From contig JANXXG010000172.1 of assembly GCA_025350745.1 (NCBI GenBank), positions 1 to 6,421 on the forward strand: a DNA stretch of 6,421 bases, read 5' to 3'. The notes under the pieces were generated by a model that saw only the letters and a program-made list of their open reading frames with translations, was not told the DNA's origin and made no database searches. A program made the translations under genes and the position numbers. The stretch is from Chloroflexota bacterium. Lineage in GTDB: Bacteria > Chloroflexota > Limnocylindria > P2-11E. Shown here piece after piece: positions 5,515-6,421 of the stretch (position 1 is its first letter; each line of letters starts with the position of its first letter).

Positions 5515-5519
5515 GAAGG
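5514..5519 (+). promoter_or_regulatory. Shine-Dalgarno of the permease, displaced
   Basis: GGAAGG overlaps the stop codon of the binding-protein gene. It lies 21 nt before the first usable start codon (GTG 5541), too far for normal initiation. With only one copy of the following repeat it would lie 9 nt away. Confidence 0.5.
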
Positions 5520-5540
5520 CTGCTGCCCTGGCTGCTGCCC
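5520..5540 (+). repeat. Short direct repeat CTGCTGCCC x2 before the permease GTG
   Basis: Two perfect copies of CTGCTGCCC (5520-5528, 5532-5540) separated by TGG. The period is 12 bp, so the duplication keeps the reading frame, and the permease frame reads LLPW-LLP across it. The repeat fills the whole interval between the Shine-Dalgarno and the GTG. Confidence 0.75.
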
Positions 5541-6275
5541 GTGGCGATCGTCGCCCTATGGTGGGGCTCCGTCGCCACGGGCATCTTCGCCGCATACCAG
5601 CTGCCGCCTCCGCCGGTCGTCATCGACGCGGCGGTCGGGCTCTGGGGTCGTGGTCTGCTGCAGCGCGACCTGCTCGCCACGATCGCTCGGGTCGCCGTGG
5701 GCTTCGCCATCGGAAGCGGCGCCGCGGTCGGCCTGGGGATCCTCACCGGTCTCTCTCGGCGCATGTCCCGGGCGGTCGAGCCGACCCTCCAGGCCCTGCG
5801 CACCGTCCCGACCCTGGCCTGGGCCCCGCTGTTGTTGCTTTGGCTCGGCATCGACGAGGTCCCAAAGGTGACGCTGGTCGCGATCGGCGCGTTCTTCCCG
5901 GTCTACGTGAACCTCGTTGCCGGCATCCACGACGTCGACCGGAAGCTCATTGAGGTGGCTCGCGTGTACGACCTCTCGGCGCGAGCGGTCGCGATCCGGG
6001 TCGTGATCCCCGCGAGCCTGCCCAGCCTCATGACCGGGCTGCGCCTCGGCCTGTCCCAGTCCTGGCTCTTCGTCGTGGTCGCCGAGTTCTTCGGTGCGTC
6101 GGCGGGACTCGGGTTCCGGCTCACCGACAGCCAGCAGTCGTCGCGCGTCGACCTCATGTTCGTCGGCTTGATCTCGCTCGCGATCCTCGGGAAGGTGACC
6201 GACATGGTGCTGCACGCGATCGAGGGCCGGACGCTCCGGTGGCGCGACACGCTCGCGACACAGGCACATCCATGA
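5541..6275 (+). CDS. ABC transporter permease, SsuC/TauC/NitT class
   Basis: Inner-membrane permease (244 residues as called) of the binding-protein-dependent transport family, forming the channel of the importer. About six membrane segments, and the LPPPPVV box (21-27; usually LPSP) after the first helix. The core reads TVPTLAWAPLLLLWLGIDEVPK (88-109), as in SsuC (NVPHLALIPLVILWFGIDE), then FFPVYVNLVAGI. The EAA loop that docks the ATPase reads EVARVYDLSARAVAIRVVIPASLP (138-161); the normally invariant Gly is D144. The start is uncertain: GTG 5541 is the first standard start in frame, but similarity to SsuC (PW-x-LPV-x-IVA-x-W) continues about seven residues upstream, where no ATG, GTG or TTG occurs. 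It lies 26 bp after the binding-protein gene and overlaps the ATPase start as ATGA. Confidence 0.9.
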   Translation: MAIVALWWGSVATGIFAAYQLPPPPVVIDAAVGLWGRGLLQRDLLATIARVAVGFAIGSGAAVGLGILTGLSRRMSRAVEPTLQALRTVPTLAWAPLLLLWLGIDEVPKVTLVAIGAFFPVYVNLVAGIHDVDRKLIEVARVYDLSARAVAIRVVIPASLPSLMTGLRLGLSQSWLFVVVAEFFGASAGLGFRLTDSQQSSRVDLMFVGLISLAILGKVTDMVLHAIEGRTLRWRDTLATQAHP

Positions 6276-6421
6276 GCACACCGCTTCGCCTCAACGGCAT
6301 CCGGAAGCGCTACGAGACGACCGAGGTCCTCGCGGGCGTGGACATCGAGGTCGCGCCGAGCGAGATCGTCGCCCTCGTCGGTCCCTCCGGCTGCGGGAAG
6401 AGCACCTTGCTCCGACTTGTG
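6272..6421 (+). CDS. ABC transporter ATP-binding protein, N-terminal part (cut by window edge)
   Basis: The first 50 codons of the ATPase subunit that powers the importer from the cytoplasmic side. It begins with the usual strand-rich opening (LRLNGIRKRYETTEVLAGVDIEV, with Y14 as the likely A-loop aromatic that stacks on adenine). It reaches a perfect Walker A, GPSGCGKST (37-45; catalytic K43), five residues before the window ends. Q-loop, signature and Walker B lie outside. The ATG overlaps the permease stop as ATGA, so the two are probably coupled. From its position it is the SsuB/TauB/NrtD-type ATPase of this operon, though these 50 residues alone do not distinguish it from other import ATPases. 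Confidence 0.93.
   Translation, partial: MSTPLRLNGIRKRYETTEVLAGVDIEVAPSEIVALVGPSGCGKSTLLRLV

Noticed and set aside
4510..5595. 361-codon open frame on the minus strand opposite the binding-protein gene
   Set aside because: Arg/Glu/Val-rich shadow with no domain marks, spanning the intergenic gap and two real genes. The plus strand has a signal peptide, a ribosome site and family motifs.

Overview
This is a GC-rich bacterial chromosome segment (roughly two-thirds G+C by eye, with strong G/C preference at third codon positions). The tightly packed genes, short-leader or leaderless starts and the lipoprotein form of the solute-binding protein suggest a free-living, single-membrane-type lineage such as Chloroflexota or Actinomycetota. 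That placement is an inference with low confidence, because no rRNA or other marker gene is present. No mobile element, tRNA, rRNA or CRISPR array is visible.

Left half (1-2709, minus strand): a central-metabolism operon read right to left. Its order is isocitrate dehydrogenase (icd), a RidA/YjgF-family protein lacking the usual catalytic arginine, malate dehydrogenase (mdh), and the first 60 codons of aconitase (acnA), which runs off the left edge. Junctions are an 8-bp overlap (icd/ridA-like), a 30-bp gap (ridA-like/mdh) and a 4-bp ATGA overlap (mdh/acnA). The three enzymes are citric acid cycle steps: aconitase and IDH take citrate to 2-oxoglutarate, and MDH makes oxaloacetate.

Centre (2710-4328): an 84-bp divergent control region holds two near-palindromic 15-bp T-N11-A boxes of the LysR type, centred 30 bp apart. 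It is followed on the plus strand by a LysR-type regulator and a TerC-family (YjbE-like) membrane protein, joined by a TGATG stop/start overlap. With the proposed icd start site, the boxes centre at -65 and -35, the textbook layout for LysR-type activation. The -65 box also overlaps the regulator's own -10 element. The simplest reading is a regulator that controls the TCA operon and represses itself, co-expressed with a putative metal exporter.

Right part (4329-6421, plus strand): a 187-bp gene-free leader with several short stems precedes an ABC importer of the SsuA/TauA/NitT (sulfonate, taurine, nitrate) class. It comprises a lipoprotein substrate-binding protein, a permease and the first 50 codons of the ATPase, with Walker A at the window edge. 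The permease start is odd: a good Shine-Dalgarno is separated from the first usable start codon by a duplicated 9-bp unit. The imported substrate cannot be told from sequence alone.

Nothing here is clearly a new system. The most distinctive points are the divergent LysR/TerC-TCA control region, the arginine-less RidA protein inside a TCA operon, the NADP-type signature in a short IDH, and the permease start.
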